DNA from: Desulfotomaculum sp. | Lineage (GTDB): Bacteria; Bacillota; Desulfotomaculia; Desulfotomaculales; Nap2-2B | Reading direction: 5' to 3' | Assembly (NCBI GenBank): GCA_003485325.1 | Contig: DMZI01000033.1 | Location: 12,458 to 22,692, forward strand | DNA length: 10,235 nucleotides | In this document: positions 1-6,869 of the stretch, piece by piece | How the letters are laid out: every line of letters begins with the position of its first letter | Numbering within the stretch: the stretch's first letter is position 1 | The notes under the pieces: model-generated | What the model was told of the DNA's origin: nothing | The model's database searches: none | Seen by the model: only the letters and a program-made list of their open reading frames with translations | Position numbers and translations under genes: made by a program

Positions 1-2
1 AG

Positions 3-776
3 AGCCTTGACCGGGAACGGATATTGTCCTTTTATCAGGCCCACTACTCACCTGCGAACTTGATTGTAGCAATTGCCGGCAATATAAGACACCAGGAAGT
101 TGTAGAAAAAGTCAGGGCCGCTCTGGGGAGTGTGAGCGGCGCAAAAGTGATCAGGGGAGAGAATATACCGGTCCCGCACAGCAAAATGGTCTGCCGGAAG
201 AAGGATACCGAACAAGTTCACTTATGTATTGGCGTCCCGGGTTTGCCTCTAAATAATGAAAATGTTTACGCAATGCAACTGCTGAATACTGTTCTCGGCG
301 GTGGCATAAGCTCGCGCCTGTTTCAGGAGATCAGGGAAAACCGCGGTTTGGTTTACTCTATCTATTCGTATCACGCTTCATACCATGATACCGGCCTTTT
401 TTGCGTTTATGCCGGCCTTAGCAAAAACAACGTAGTATCAGTTTCGGAACTAATATTTCAAGAGATCAAAGCTATTTGTGAAAATGGCGTTACCGAGGCG
501 GAATTGCAGAGGTCTAAAGATCAAGTGAAGGGAAATTTGTATTTAAGTCTGGAAAATGTAACAACCCACATGAGCAGACTGGCCAAGTCCAAACTTTACC
601 TAGACAGATTTGTTACACCCGAAGAAGTTGTGGAGAGGATCAGTAAAGTGACCAGGAATGAAGTAAAGGATATTGCCCGGGCAATCCTGCTGCCGGATTT
701 ACTTACCATAGCTGCGGTGGGCCCCTGGGAAGATTGCAAGATTCTGCAGGAAAAAGCCTGCGAGATATTAACCTGA
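3..776 (+). CDS. mlpA: M16 family zinc-peptidase-like protein, C-terminal part (5' end outside window)
   Basis: The reading frame is open from base 3 and has no start in context, so the gene is cut by the left edge; the TTG at 24 is internal. The 257 visible residues are the C-terminal part of a protein whose family is usually about 410-430 residues long. They open with a YSPANLIVAIAGNI stretch typical of the link between the two M16 halves. Later comes LGGGISSRLFQEIRE followed by NRGLVYSIYSY, the conserved segment of the second M16 domain that helps bind peptide. The zinc-binding HxxEH motif lies in the missing N-terminal half, so catalytic competence cannot be judged. In Bacillus subtilis the homologous gene mlpA (ymxG) lies just upstream of the dipicolinate operon, and the same neighbourhood is seen here. 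The symbol rests on that synteny; the family call is firm, the substrate unknown. Confidence 0.88.
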   Translation, partial: SLDRERILSFYQAHYSPANLIVAIAGNIRHQEVVEKVRAALGSVSGAKVIRGENIPVPHSKMVCRKKDTEQVHLCIGVPGLPLNNENVYAMQLLNTVLGGGISSRLFQEIRENRGLVYSIYSYHASYHDTGLFCVYAGLSKNNVVSVSELIFQEIKAICENGVTEAELQRSKDQVKGNLYLSLENVTTHMSRLAKSKLYLDRFVTPEEVVERISKVTRNEVKDIARAILLPDLLTIAAVGPWEDCKILQEKACEILT

Positions 777-853
777 CAAGAAAATTAATTAGACAAATAT
801 TTTTGTCCTAAAGCTTACCCTACCTGCCATATATTGTATTGGGGGTGGGGACG

Positions 854-1186
854 ATGTTCTTTAGCACAGTATGTATTATAATCGTTGTTCTGGCTATCGT
901 CTGGCTTTCAATCAGAGAGAGGGTAAAACTCAGTATTTTTCGTGAGAGATCGTGGGAAACACTGGCGGAAGGAAAATCATCACCCTTTTCCCAGGCCGTT
1001 TTAAATTTAGTCGGATTTGCTGGCGGTATTTATCTTTCCCTGGTCATGCTGCTTGATTTTATGAAGTTTCAGATACCGGATCGCGTTCAATTCGGCCATA
1101 TGGAAATAGAGCCCCTGGCGGCCCTTTCCATCACTCTGGCAGTTATCCAGCCTTTTTTAATTAGTATTTTCAAGCGAAATAAATAG
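854..1186 (+). CDS. Small membrane protein of unknown function
   Basis: I do not recognise this 110-residue protein. The frame is open from a TTG at 839, but the ATG at 854 is the better start because the G-rich run at 841-850 then serves as ribosome binding site. Three hydrophobic stretches are visible: residues about 2-20, about 47-70 and about 85-105. Between the first two lies a charged loop (RERVKLSIFRERSWETLAEG), and a short acidic and aromatic loop separates the last two; the protein ends in the basic tail KRNK. It lies 77 bp after the M16 gene and converges on lgt, with only 20 bp between the two stop codons. In B. subtilis this slot holds ymxH, a soluble PRC-barrel protein, which this does not resemble. 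Codon use looks like its neighbours, so it is probably a real gene. No function is proposed. Confidence 0.7.
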   Translation: MFFSTVCIIIVVLAIVWLSIRERVKLSIFRERSWETLAEGKSSPFSQAVLNLVGFAGGIYLSLVMLLDFMKFQIPDRVQFGHMEIEPLAALSITLAVIQPFLISIFKRNK

Positions 1187-1206
1187 TTTTAGGGGATACG
1201 GGGAGC

Positions 1207-1959
1207 TTATTTTGACAGTTTTGTTTGACGCATCATCAAATAGGCAATAAGCATAATCAATGGTGTCAGAAGCTGAACCAGCGTAAAAAATCCCAGTCCC
1301 CACCCAGGGACAATGATTCCGCCGAGGATAAGGGGATTATCACGAACCGTCTCTTCTACAAGTCCCCTGAGCAGTTGGTGGTAAAAAATAAAAGACCAGA
1401 ATTGATAACCCGCTGGCGGGTTTTTACGCTGGACGTAAATGTAACGCAGTAAAAGGGCTAAGCCTATAGCCGAACCTATGGGCTGAGACGGCCAATTTCC
1501 AAACCAGAATTCAGTCATCCTTCCCAGTATTTCCTGGTTAAAAATATTTGCTATCCGGATGGTAAAATATCCTATAGCCAGGCCCGGAACAGCCAGATCC
1601 GCAAGCAGGCCGAATTTAACGCCTTTGCGCCTTATATAAAGCCATCCAGCCGCCATTCCTCCCAACAATCCTCCATGCCACGCAACACCGCCCTCGTATA
1701 TTTTTATAATCTGGATGGGGTTTTCCGTAAACCACTCCGGGTAGTTGGCAAGTACAAACACTAAACGCGCCCCTACAATACCGGCAATTGTGACGATAAT
1801 AATCAGATTAAGGATAAAATCTTCGTCAAAGCCCATTTTCAGAGCTTTGCTGTATAAATACCAGCCGCCGGTTACAAATGATAGAGCCATCAGTATGCCA
1901 TACCACCGCAAAGCCAGCGGGCCCAGATGAAAAACAACCGGATTGAGATCAACCAGCAA
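1207..1959 (-). CDS. lgt: Divergent prolipoprotein diacylglyceryl transferase
   Basis: Lgt is an integral membrane enzyme that moves diacylglycerol from phosphatidylglycerol onto the lipobox cysteine of prelipoproteins. This 250-residue, multi-helix protein shows the family landmarks: LRWYG (residues 17-21), GARLVFVL (63-70), YEGGVAWHGGLLGG (88-101, H95 matching E. coli H103), IRIANIFNQEILGR (134-147; R135, N138, E143 and G146 matching R143, N146, E151 and G154), and LLRGLVEETVRD (196-207; R198 and E202 matching R239 and E243). Oddities: the usual HPSQLYE motif reads WPSQPIG (156-162), GRxGN reads IRIAN, and the E. coli Y235 position appears to be histidine (H194). It is shorter than E. coli Lgt (about 290 residues). 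The TTG start at 1959 is chosen because AGGGGGG lies 7 bases upstream. It is transcribed away from dapB and converges on the small membrane gene. Family membership is firm; normal activity is likely but unproven. Confidence 0.85.
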   Translation of the reverse strand: MLVDLNPVVFHLGPLALRWYGILMALSFVTGGWYLYSKALKMGFDEDFILNLIIIVTIAGIVGARLVFVLANYPEWFTENPIQIIKIYEGGVAWHGGLLGGMAAGWLYIRRKGVKFGLLADLAVPGLAIGYFTIRIANIFNQEILGRMTEFWFGNWPSQPIGSAIGLALLLRYIYVQRKNPPAGYQFWSFIFYHQLLRGLVEETVRDNPLILGGIIVPGWGLGFFTLVQLLTPLIMLIAYLMMRQTKLSK

Positions 1960-1966
1960 TCTTTTT

Positions 1967-1973
1967 CCCCCCT
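1967..1973 (-). promoter_or_regulatory. Ribosome binding site deciding the TTG start of lgt
   Basis: On the minus strand AGGGGGG lies 7 bases before the TTG at 1959. No ATG or GTG in frame is as well placed, so this site supports the TTG start. Confidence 0.55.
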
Positions 1974-2015
1974 GACTATAAAATATACAGGCAGGTGAAT
2001 ATTATTAAACGCTTA

Positions 2016-2024
2016 ATTATACCA
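2016..2024 (-). promoter_or_regulatory. Candidate extended -10 promoter for lgt
   Basis: Read on the minus strand the sequence is TGGTATAAT, a perfect match to the extended -10 form TGnTATAAT used by sigma-A. No good -35 hexamer lies 16-18 bases upstream, which is usual for extended -10 promoters. A transcript would start near 2009 and give a leader of about 50 bases before the lgt start at 1959. The surrounding AT richness makes a chance match possible. Confidence 0.5.
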
Positions 2025-2078
2025 AGAATTTATCCAAAATAAAAATTTTATGTATACAGTATTGGAATCCATTTTTTC

Positions 2079-2107
2079 TTGACATAGGGGTACACTTATA
2101 TGAAAAT
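2079..2107 (+). promoter_or_regulatory. Candidate sigma-A promoter for dapB
   Basis: A perfect -35 hexamer TTGACA at 2079-2084 is followed after 17 bases by GAAAAT (2102-2107), which matches the -10 consensus at four of six positions. Transcription would begin near 2114, about 80 bases before the chosen dapB start. It is the best forward promoter in the region between lgt and dapB. The weak -10 keeps confidence moderate; the overlapping TATGAA is an alternative -10 but gives too short a spacer. Confidence 0.42.
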
Positions 2108-2151
2108 AGAGCAATAAGTTATGAGAAGTTTTTTTGTTTTCCATTTAAGGG

Positions 2152-2174
2152 CTTTTTTTGAAAAAAGTTTTTTC
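2152..2174 (+). repeat. Overlapping A/T-tract palindromes in the dapB leader
   Basis: CTTTTTT (2152-2158) is complementary to AAAAAAG (2161-2167), and GAAAAAA (2160-2166) is complementary to TTTTTTC (2168-2174). The central A-tract can therefore pair with the T-tract on either side but not both. The loops would be only one or two bases, so full hairpins cannot form as written. The tracts lie 8-30 bases before the dapB ribosome binding site. Confidence 0.5.
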
Positions 2175-2181
2175 AGGAAAG

Positions 2182-2187
2182 AAGGAG
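2182..2187 (+). promoter_or_regulatory. Ribosome binding site deciding the TTG start of dapB
   Basis: AAGGAG lies 9 bases before the TTG at 2197. The frame extends 13 codons further upstream to a TTG at 2158, but that start has no Shine-Dalgarno sequence and would put lysine-rich residues before the normal DapB N-terminus. Confidence 0.75.
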
Positions 2188-2196
2188 ATCCGGTAC

Positions 2197-2997
2197 TTGA
2201 TCAGGGTTATAGTTTCTGGAGCGGCAGGCCGTATGGGCCGGGAAGTTTTAAAAAGCGTCTGGAATTCGGAGGACATGCAGTTAGTCGGAGCGGTTGACAT
2301 CCAGGATAAGGGGCGCGATGCCGGCTTGCTTATGGGCATAGGGGAAGTTGGGATCCAGTTGCAGAACGATCTCGAGCAGGCGTTGCAAAATACAAGGCCG
2401 GATGTTATGGTCGATTTCACTATCCCGGACAGTGTGGCAGGCAACATAAAAACAGCTTTACGTTGCGGCGTAAGGCCCGTTGTCGGCACTACAGGTTTGC
2501 CAGGCAGCGAACTATCTGAGATAACCCGAATCTCGTCAAGCAAAAAGATTGGGTGTATTATAGCGCCTAACTTTGCCATTGGAGCAATTCTGATGATCAA
2601 TTTTGCCTCCCGGGCCGCCAAATACTTTCCGCATGTAGAAATTATCGAGCTCCATCACGACCAGAAACTGGACGCTCCTTCCGGGACTGCTATATTGACG
2701 GCCGCTGAAATTGTTAAAAACAGGGGTGACTTTGAACAAGGGTTGCCCATAGAAGTTGAAAAGATATCCGGAGCGCGCGGCGGCCGTTACGAAGGCGGAA
2801 TCCGTCTTCACAGCGTACGCCTGCCCGGGCTGGTAGCACACCAGGAGGTTATCTTCGGAGGTTTGGGGCAGACCCTTACGATCAGGCATGACACTATTTC
2901 CAGGGAGTCCTTTATGCCCGGCGTGCTGCTTGCGATCCGCAAGGTAATGTTCCTTGAAGAAGTTGTCTGCGGCCTAGAAAATCTTATTTTTGAGTAA
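2197..2997 (+). CDS. dapB: 4-hydroxy-tetrahydrodipicolinate reductase
   Basis: DapB is the cytoplasmic NAD(P)H-dependent reductase that converts the DapA product to tetrahydrodipicolinate, committing it to diaminopimelate and lysine. From the TTG start at 2197 the protein has 266 residues, the usual family length. The nucleotide-binding GAAGRMG is at residues 8-14, and DFTIPDS and GTTGLPG follow at 73-79 and 98-104. The catalytic segment ELHHDQKLDAPSGTA (151-165) carries the paired histidines H153/H154 and the substrate-binding K157. The C-terminal segment IRLHSVRLPGLVAHQEVIFG (202-221) and SFMPGV (238-243) are also present. All key residues are intact. It has its own candidate sigma-A promoter and is separated from dpaA by 78 bp, so it is probably expressed in vegetative growth independently of the sporulation genes downstream. 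Confidence 0.97.
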   Translation: MIRVIVSGAAGRMGREVLKSVWNSEDMQLVGAVDIQDKGRDAGLLMGIGEVGIQLQNDLEQALQNTRPDVMVDFTIPDSVAGNIKTALRCGVRPVVGTTGLPGSELSEITRISSSKKIGCIIAPNFAIGAILMINFASRAAKYFPHVEIIELHHDQKLDAPSGTAILTAAEIVKNRGDFEQGLPIEVEKISGARGGRYEGGIRLHSVRLPGLVAHQEVIFGGLGQTLTIRHDTISRESFMPGVLLAIRKVMFLEEVVCGLENLIFE

Positions 2998-2999
2998 GC

Positions 3000-3027
3000 A
3001 CCTCCCCTTTTGGCAAAACATATTATG
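3000..3027 (+). promoter_or_regulatory. Candidate sigma-K (mother-cell) promoter for dpaA-dpaB
   Basis: AC at 3000-3001 is followed after exactly 17 bases by CATATTATG (3019-3027). The B. subtilis sigma-K consensus is AC-N17-CATANNNTA, so only the final base differs. A transcript would begin near 3034, upstream of the dpaA start at 3076 but downstream of the alternative starts at 3010 and 3025. The spoVF (dpaAB) operon of B. subtilis is known to be transcribed by sigma-K in the mother cell. The motif is short and could occur by chance; its position and target raise confidence. Confidence 0.5.
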
Positions 3028-3063
3028 AAGTTAAATGATGCAACATTATTAAAGGCAGGTAAG

Positions 3064-3069
3064 AGGTGG
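3064..3069 (+). promoter_or_regulatory. Ribosome binding site deciding the ATG start of dpaA
   Basis: AGGTGG lies 6 bases before the ATG at 3076. The TTG at 3010 and the ATG at 3025 are in frame but have no Shine-Dalgarno sequence. Confidence 0.7.
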
Positions 3070-3075
3070 CCTTTT

Positions 3076-3972
3076 ATGACTTCAAGCCTGAAGGGGTTAA
3101 AGGTAGCTGTTTTAGGCGGTGATCAAAGAGAGGCTTTTCTTGCAAAGAAACTTGCCGAGTCTGGTTGCGCCGTAAGTGTAGCAGGGCTTTTGGCGCAGGG
3201 CGAAAATATCAACCTTTGCGAGGATCTGGATGAAGCCTTAAACGGTGTACAGGTAATTGTACTGCCGGTTCCCGGAATCAACGACTCCCGGGAGATCTAT
3301 TCTCCCTGTTCAACTAAGACATTAATACTTTCGGAAGAAATTCTTGCCGGTTTGCCCCCAGGGGTATTACTTTTTGTAGGAACAGCCAGGCCAATATTAA
3401 AAGATATGGTTGCCAGACATGGTTTGCAATTAATTGAACTGCTTAACCTCGACGAAGTGGCAATCTTAAATTCCATCCCTTCCGCCGAGGGAGCTATTCA
3501 AATAGCCATGGAAAAACTTCCTACCACAATTCACGGCACCAGAAGTTTTGTTCTGGGTTTTGGACGCACAGGAATCACACTGGCCCGTATGCTTACTGTC
3601 TTAGGGTCCATGACGACGGTAGTTGCCCGCAATCCCGCCCAGAGAGCAAGGGCTGTGGAAATGAATTGTACTGCCTGCAATTTCAACGAACTACCCGGGT
3701 TAATCGGGCAGGCGGAATTGATTTTCAACACTGTTCCCTATCTGGTGCTGGATGAGCAATTACTGAAAAAAGTACATGAGGGAGTACTCATCGTTGATCT
3801 CGCTTCGTTTCCCGGTGGAACAGATTTTGAAGCAGCCCGCCGGCTTGGGATAAACGCTGCGCTGGCGCCGGGACTGCCCGGGAAAGTAGCTCCTAAGACT
3901 GCCGGTAAAATACTTGCTGAAGTTCTCCCCAGGCTGATAGCCAGTAAACTGGCCCTTTCGAACCTGACCTAA
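3076..3972 (+). CDS. dpaA: Dipicolinate synthase subunit A
   Basis: DpaA (SpoVFA) forms, with DpaB, the enzyme that oxidises the DapA product to dipicolinic acid, the spore-core calcium chelator; it acts in the mother cell. From the ATG at 3076 the protein has 298 residues, essentially the length of B. subtilis SpoVFA. The N-terminal domain starts with KVAVLGGDQREAFLAKKL (9-26), and LPVPGINDSREIY (63-75) is another family landmark. The central NLDEVAILNSIPSAEGAIQI segment (124-143) leads into a Rossmann-type nucleotide-binding motif, GFGRTG (161-166). IFNTVPYLVLDEQLL (216-230) and DLASFPGGTDFEAA (241-254) follow, and the C-terminal APGLPGKVAPKTAG (264-277) is characteristic. The gene is followed 23 bp later by dpaB. 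Expression is likely sporulation specific because of the sigma-K-like site just upstream. Confidence 0.96.
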   Translation: MTSSLKGLKVAVLGGDQREAFLAKKLAESGCAVSVAGLLAQGENINLCEDLDEALNGVQVIVLPVPGINDSREIYSPCSTKTLILSEEILAGLPPGVLLFVGTARPILKDMVARHGLQLIELLNLDEVAILNSIPSAEGAIQIAMEKLPTTIHGTRSFVLGFGRTGITLARMLTVLGSMTTVVARNPAQRARAVEMNCTACNFNELPGLIGQAELIFNTVPYLVLDEQLLKKVHEGVLIVDLASFPGGTDFEAARRLGINAALAPGLPGKVAPKTAGKILAEVLPRLIASKLALSNLT

Positions 3973-3995
3973 ACTCTTGCCGGGGGGTGCATAAA

Positions 3996-4580
3996 ATGCG
4001 CTTACAGGGTGTGCGGGTTGGGTTTTCTCTGACTGGTTCTCATTGTACTTTAGCGGAGGCGGTATCTTATATACAAACTTTAACAGACGAAGGGGCAAAT
4101 ATTTTTCCGGTGATCAGTCAGGCAGTTAATGAGACAAATACGAGATATGGATCACCGGCTAAATGGAAGGAATCTTTACGGGAAGTTACGGGAAACGATG
4201 TAATAAGCAGTATTTCTGACGCAGAACCCATCGGGCCCGGATCTTTATTGGATATAATGGTTGTAGCGCCCTGCACTGGAAATACATTAGCGAAGTTGGC
4301 CAACGGCATTGTTGACGGTCCGGTTTTAATGGCTGTAAAGGCAACCTTGAGGAACAGCAAGCCTGTCGTACTGGCCATTTCAACGAATGACGGCCTGGGT
4401 ATGAACGCCAGGAACCTCGGGGCGCTGATGAATACCAAAAACATTTTTATGGTTCCCTTTGGTCAGGATAATCCGGAAAACAAGCCGAATTCACTGATTG
4501 CAAAGATGAACCTGATTGCAGATACAGTTTATATGGCATTACAGGGAAAACAAATTCAACCATTATTAATTACGTTTTAG
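3996..4580 (+). CDS. dpaB: Dipicolinate synthase subunit B (flavoprotein-like)
   Basis: DpaB (SpoVFB) is the second subunit of dipicolinate synthase and belongs to the flavoprotein/decarboxylase-like fold family. The start at ATG 3996 gives 194 residues, close to the roughly 200 of the B. subtilis protein. The GTG at 3987 is part of the GGGGGGTG ribosome binding sequence, so it is not used as the start. The N-terminal VGFSLTGSHCTL (8-19) matches the flavin-binding start of the family. IGPGSLLDIMVVAPCTGNTL (79-98) carries the conserved APCTGNT loop, and LAISTNDGLGMNARNLG (126-142) and PFGQDNPENKPNSLIAKM (154-171) follow. The stop codon overlaps the ribosome binding site of asd (TAGGAGG), so the two are likely translated together. 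Confidence 0.96.
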   Translation: MRLQGVRVGFSLTGSHCTLAEAVSYIQTLTDEGANIFPVISQAVNETNTRYGSPAKWKESLREVTGNDVISSISDAEPIGPGSLLDIMVVAPCTGNTLAKLANGIVDGPVLMAVKATLRNSKPVVLAISTNDGLGMNARNLGALMNTKNIFMVPFGQDNPENKPNSLIAKMNLIADTVYMALQGKQIQPLLITF

Positions 4581-4590
4581 GAGGAATAGC

Positions 4591-5610
4591 GTGGAAGGAT
4601 ATAATGTGGTTGTAATCGGAGCGCCTGGAGCAGTGGGACAAGAAATTTTAAAAATATTGGAGGAACGGAATTTTCCTGTTGATCAAATCAGGTTATGCGC
4701 CACTACAAGATCGGCGGGGAAAGAGATGGTTTTCTGCGGGAACAGCTATCAGGTAGAGGAAACAACTGCTGATTCATTTACGGGGATGGACCTGGCTCTT
4801 TTTGCAGGCGGCGCAGCCAGTCTGCAATTCGGGCCGGCAGCCGTAGAACGTAATTGCGTGGTTGTTGACAACAGCAGTAACTTTCGCATGGATCCGGAAG
4901 TCCCCCTGGTTGTCCCTGAAATCAATCCCGAAGATGTAAAGTGGCATAAAGGTATTATTGCCAACCCAAACTGTTCTACCATCATTATGGTTCTTCCTTT
5001 AAAGCCTATTTACGATGAGGCAGGCATCAAGCGTGTGGTAGTTTCCACCTATCAATCGGCATCCGGGGCCGGCGCGGAGGCAATGGAGGAACTTATCCGG
5101 CAGACAAAGGCTGTTGTCCAGGGCGCCGAGTACCCGCCTGTTGTTTTTCCTTACCAGATTGCTTTTAACCTGATTCCTCACATTGATGTTTTTCAGGATT
5201 TGGGCTACACTAAGGAAGAATGGAAAATGGTTAAAGAAACGCAAAAAATCTTGCATGATTCAAATATTGCAATTACGGCGACAACAATACGCGTACCTGT
5301 TTACAGAAGCCATTCCGAGTCGGTTAATGTTGAAACAGTAAAAAAACTGACTGCCGAACGTGCACGGGAAATTCTAGCCAAATTTCCCGGAGTTATAGTT
5401 TTAGACGATCCTTCCAAAAAAGAATACCCTATGCCCTTGTACAGTTCTAACCGTGATGAGGTTTTTGTCGGGCGCATAAGAGAAGACAATTCTATACCAA
5501 ACGGACTTAATTTGTGGGTTTCTTCCGATCAGCTTAGGAAAGGCGCCGCTACCAACGCCATACAAATAGCAGAACTAGTTGTCAAATATGGCTGTCTGAA
5601 AAGGAGATAA
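4591..5610 (+). CDS. asd: Aspartate-semialdehyde dehydrogenase
   Basis: Asd reduces L-aspartyl 4-phosphate to aspartate 4-semialdehyde with NADPH, supplying lysine, diaminopimelate, dipicolinate, threonine and methionine. The 339-residue protein has the usual family length. The NADP-binding GAPGAVGQEIL is at residues 10-20. The active-site NPNCST (125-130) carries the nucleophile C128, and RVPVYRSHSESV (234-245) carries the catalytic histidine H241. STYQSASGAGAEAMEEL (152-168) and NLWVSSDQLRKGAATNA near the C-terminus are also family hallmarks. The start is GTG at 4591, with AGGAGG six bases upstream overlapping the dpaB stop. Its place between dpaB and dapG is the same as in B. subtilis. Being essential, it presumably also has vegetative transcription, although I see no clear internal promoter just ahead of it. 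Confidence 0.97.
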   Translation: MEGYNVVVIGAPGAVGQEILKILEERNFPVDQIRLCATTRSAGKEMVFCGNSYQVEETTADSFTGMDLALFAGGAASLQFGPAAVERNCVVVDNSSNFRMDPEVPLVVPEINPEDVKWHKGIIANPNCSTIIMVLPLKPIYDEAGIKRVVVSTYQSASGAGAEAMEELIRQTKAVVQGAEYPPVVFPYQIAFNLIPHIDVFQDLGYTKEEWKMVKETQKILHDSNIAITATTIRVPVYRSHSESVNVETVKKLTAERAREILAKFPGVIVLDDPSKKEYPMPLYSSNRDEVFVGRIREDNSIPNGLNLWVSSDQLRKGAATNAIQIAELVVKYGCLKRR

Positions 5611-5614
5611 GAAA

Positions 5615-6841
5615 ATGAGGTTCTTAGTACAAAAATTTGGCGGCACCTCTGTTGCTACATCTGAAATGCGTAAAGAGGTGGTTAATAGAATCCTGTCAGC
5701 CATGGGGGAAGGGTATACCCCGGTAATTGTTGTTTCAGCCATGGGAAGAACAGGTGACCCGTATGCTACCGATACATTAATTAACCTTGCCAGGCAGATT
5801 TTTCATGATACTACCGCCCGGGAAATGGATTTGCTGATGTCCTGCGGTGAGATAATTTCCGGGGTAATCATGACAGCCACGCTCCAAAAGGCGGGATATC
5901 CCGCGGTGTTTTTAACCGGCGCGCAAGCGGGTATAATTACCGATGAAAATTACAGCGAAGCCAGAATCAGCAAGGTTAAACCGGAACTAATCCTGAAATA
6001 TGCAAAGGAAGGCAAAATAGTAATTGTTGCGGGATTCCAGGGTGTTACGGAGGAAGGCCAAATTACTACCCTGGGAAGGGGTGGAAGCGATACTGCGGCG
6101 GCTGCCCTTGGTGTTGCGTTAAACGCAGCCTGCATAGACATATATACTGATGTTGAAGGAATTATGACCGCAGATCCCCGGATTGTGGAAGAGGCGTTTC
6201 CTCTGGAAAGTATGACATATGACGAGATATGCCAACTGGCCTACGAAGGCGCCAAAGTTGTTCATCCGCGGGCTGTAGAAATCGTCATGCAAAAAAACAT
6301 TCCCATGCGGGTAAGGTCAACTTTAAGCGATGCTCCCGGAACACTTGTGACTACTTCCCATGAAGTTTACAAGGGAACCATAGATATAACAAGAGACCGT
6401 GCAATTACCGGTATTACACAGATACCGGGCATAATACAATATAAGGTGCAAATGGACGAAGGGTCTGAAAAAAACCTTTCCAATCAGCGCCGCCTTTTTA
6501 AAAGCCTGGCCTTAGCCGGAATCAGCCTTGATTTTATCAATGTCTACCCTGACAGAGTAGTTTTCACAGTCAGAGAGCAATTCGGCAGAAAAGCTACTGA
6601 AATCCTGGAAAATGAGGGGTTTGCACTGGAAATCGACCAGGACTGCGCTAAGATTGCGGCGGTAGGCGGAGGCATGAACGGTGTTCCAGGCGTTATGGCA
6701 GGTGTTGTTGAAGCTTTGACAAAAGAGGATATTCAAATCCTGCAGTCGAATGACTCAAACACTACCATCTGGGTGCTTGTGAAACGGTCAGACATGGAGA
6801 GGGCGGTCCGTGCTTTGCACCGCCGGTTTTTACACGGCTAA
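5615..6841 (+). CDS. dapG: Aspartate kinase, DapG type
   Basis: Aspartokinase phosphorylates L-aspartate as the first step of the aspartate family pathway. The 408-residue protein starts at ATG 5615 with AGGAG eight bases upstream, only four bases after the asd stop. The kinase domain shows KFGGTSV (7-13), SCGEIISGV (76-84), a GRGGSDTAAAALG segment (155-167) and YTDVEGIMTADPR (177-189). Two ACT domains follow from about residue 265; they begin with GITQIPG and continue to KIAAVGGGMNGVPGV (346-360). The C-terminal ILQSNDSNTTIWVLVK (375-390) resembles the B. subtilis DapG (aspartokinase I, diaminopimelate-sensitive) signature more than that of LysC, which has a different segment there. Synteny (asd-dapG-dapA) agrees. 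Feedback inhibition by meso-diaminopimelate is inferred from this resemblance and not shown by the sequence alone. Confidence 0.94.
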   Translation: MRFLVQKFGGTSVATSEMRKEVVNRILSAMGEGYTPVIVVSAMGRTGDPYATDTLINLARQIFHDTTAREMDLLMSCGEIISGVIMTATLQKAGYPAVFLTGAQAGIITDENYSEARISKVKPELILKYAKEGKIVIVAGFQGVTEEGQITTLGRGGSDTAAAALGVALNAACIDIYTDVEGIMTADPRIVEEAFPLESMTYDEICQLAYEGAKVVHPRAVEIVMQKNIPMRVRSTLSDAPGTLVTTSHEVYKGTIDITRDRAITGITQIPGIIQYKVQMDEGSEKNLSNQRRLFKSLALAGISLDFINVYPDRVVFTVREQFGRKATEILENEGFALEIDQDCAKIAAVGGGMNGVPGVMAGVVEALTKEDIQILQSNDSNTTIWVLVKRSDMERAVRALHRRFLHG

Positions 6842-6869
6842 GTTAACTTAAAAAAGTCTTTTTCATTAA

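Noticed and set aside
792..807. Hairpin GACAAA-TATT-TTTGTC after the M16 gene as a possible terminator.
   Set aside because: The stem is short and AT rich and is not followed by a T-tract, so termination is unlikely.
828..836. CATATATTG upstream of the small membrane gene as a sigma-E or sigma-K -10 element.
   Set aside because: No matching -35 element is at the right distance, so the match is no better than chance in AT-rich sequence.
1960..2196. A lysine riboswitch (L-box) ahead of dapB.
   Set aside because: The leader is only about 80 bases after the candidate promoter and has no multi-helix core or terminator, so it is too short for an L-box.
2145..2621. A long open frame on the minus strand opposite dapB.
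   Set aside because: It is antisense to strongly conserved DapB motifs, has no good ribosome binding site and reads as low-complexity shadow sequence.
3760..4098. A minus-strand open frame spanning the dpaA-dpaB junction.
   Set aside because: Both forward genes are well conserved here and the antisense translation shows no domain; it is a codon-bias shadow.
6277..6430. Internal translation start in dapG producing a separate beta subunit, as reported for B. subtilis LysC.
   Set aside because: Internal Met codons (residues 225 and 231) have no convincing Shine-Dalgarno sequence.
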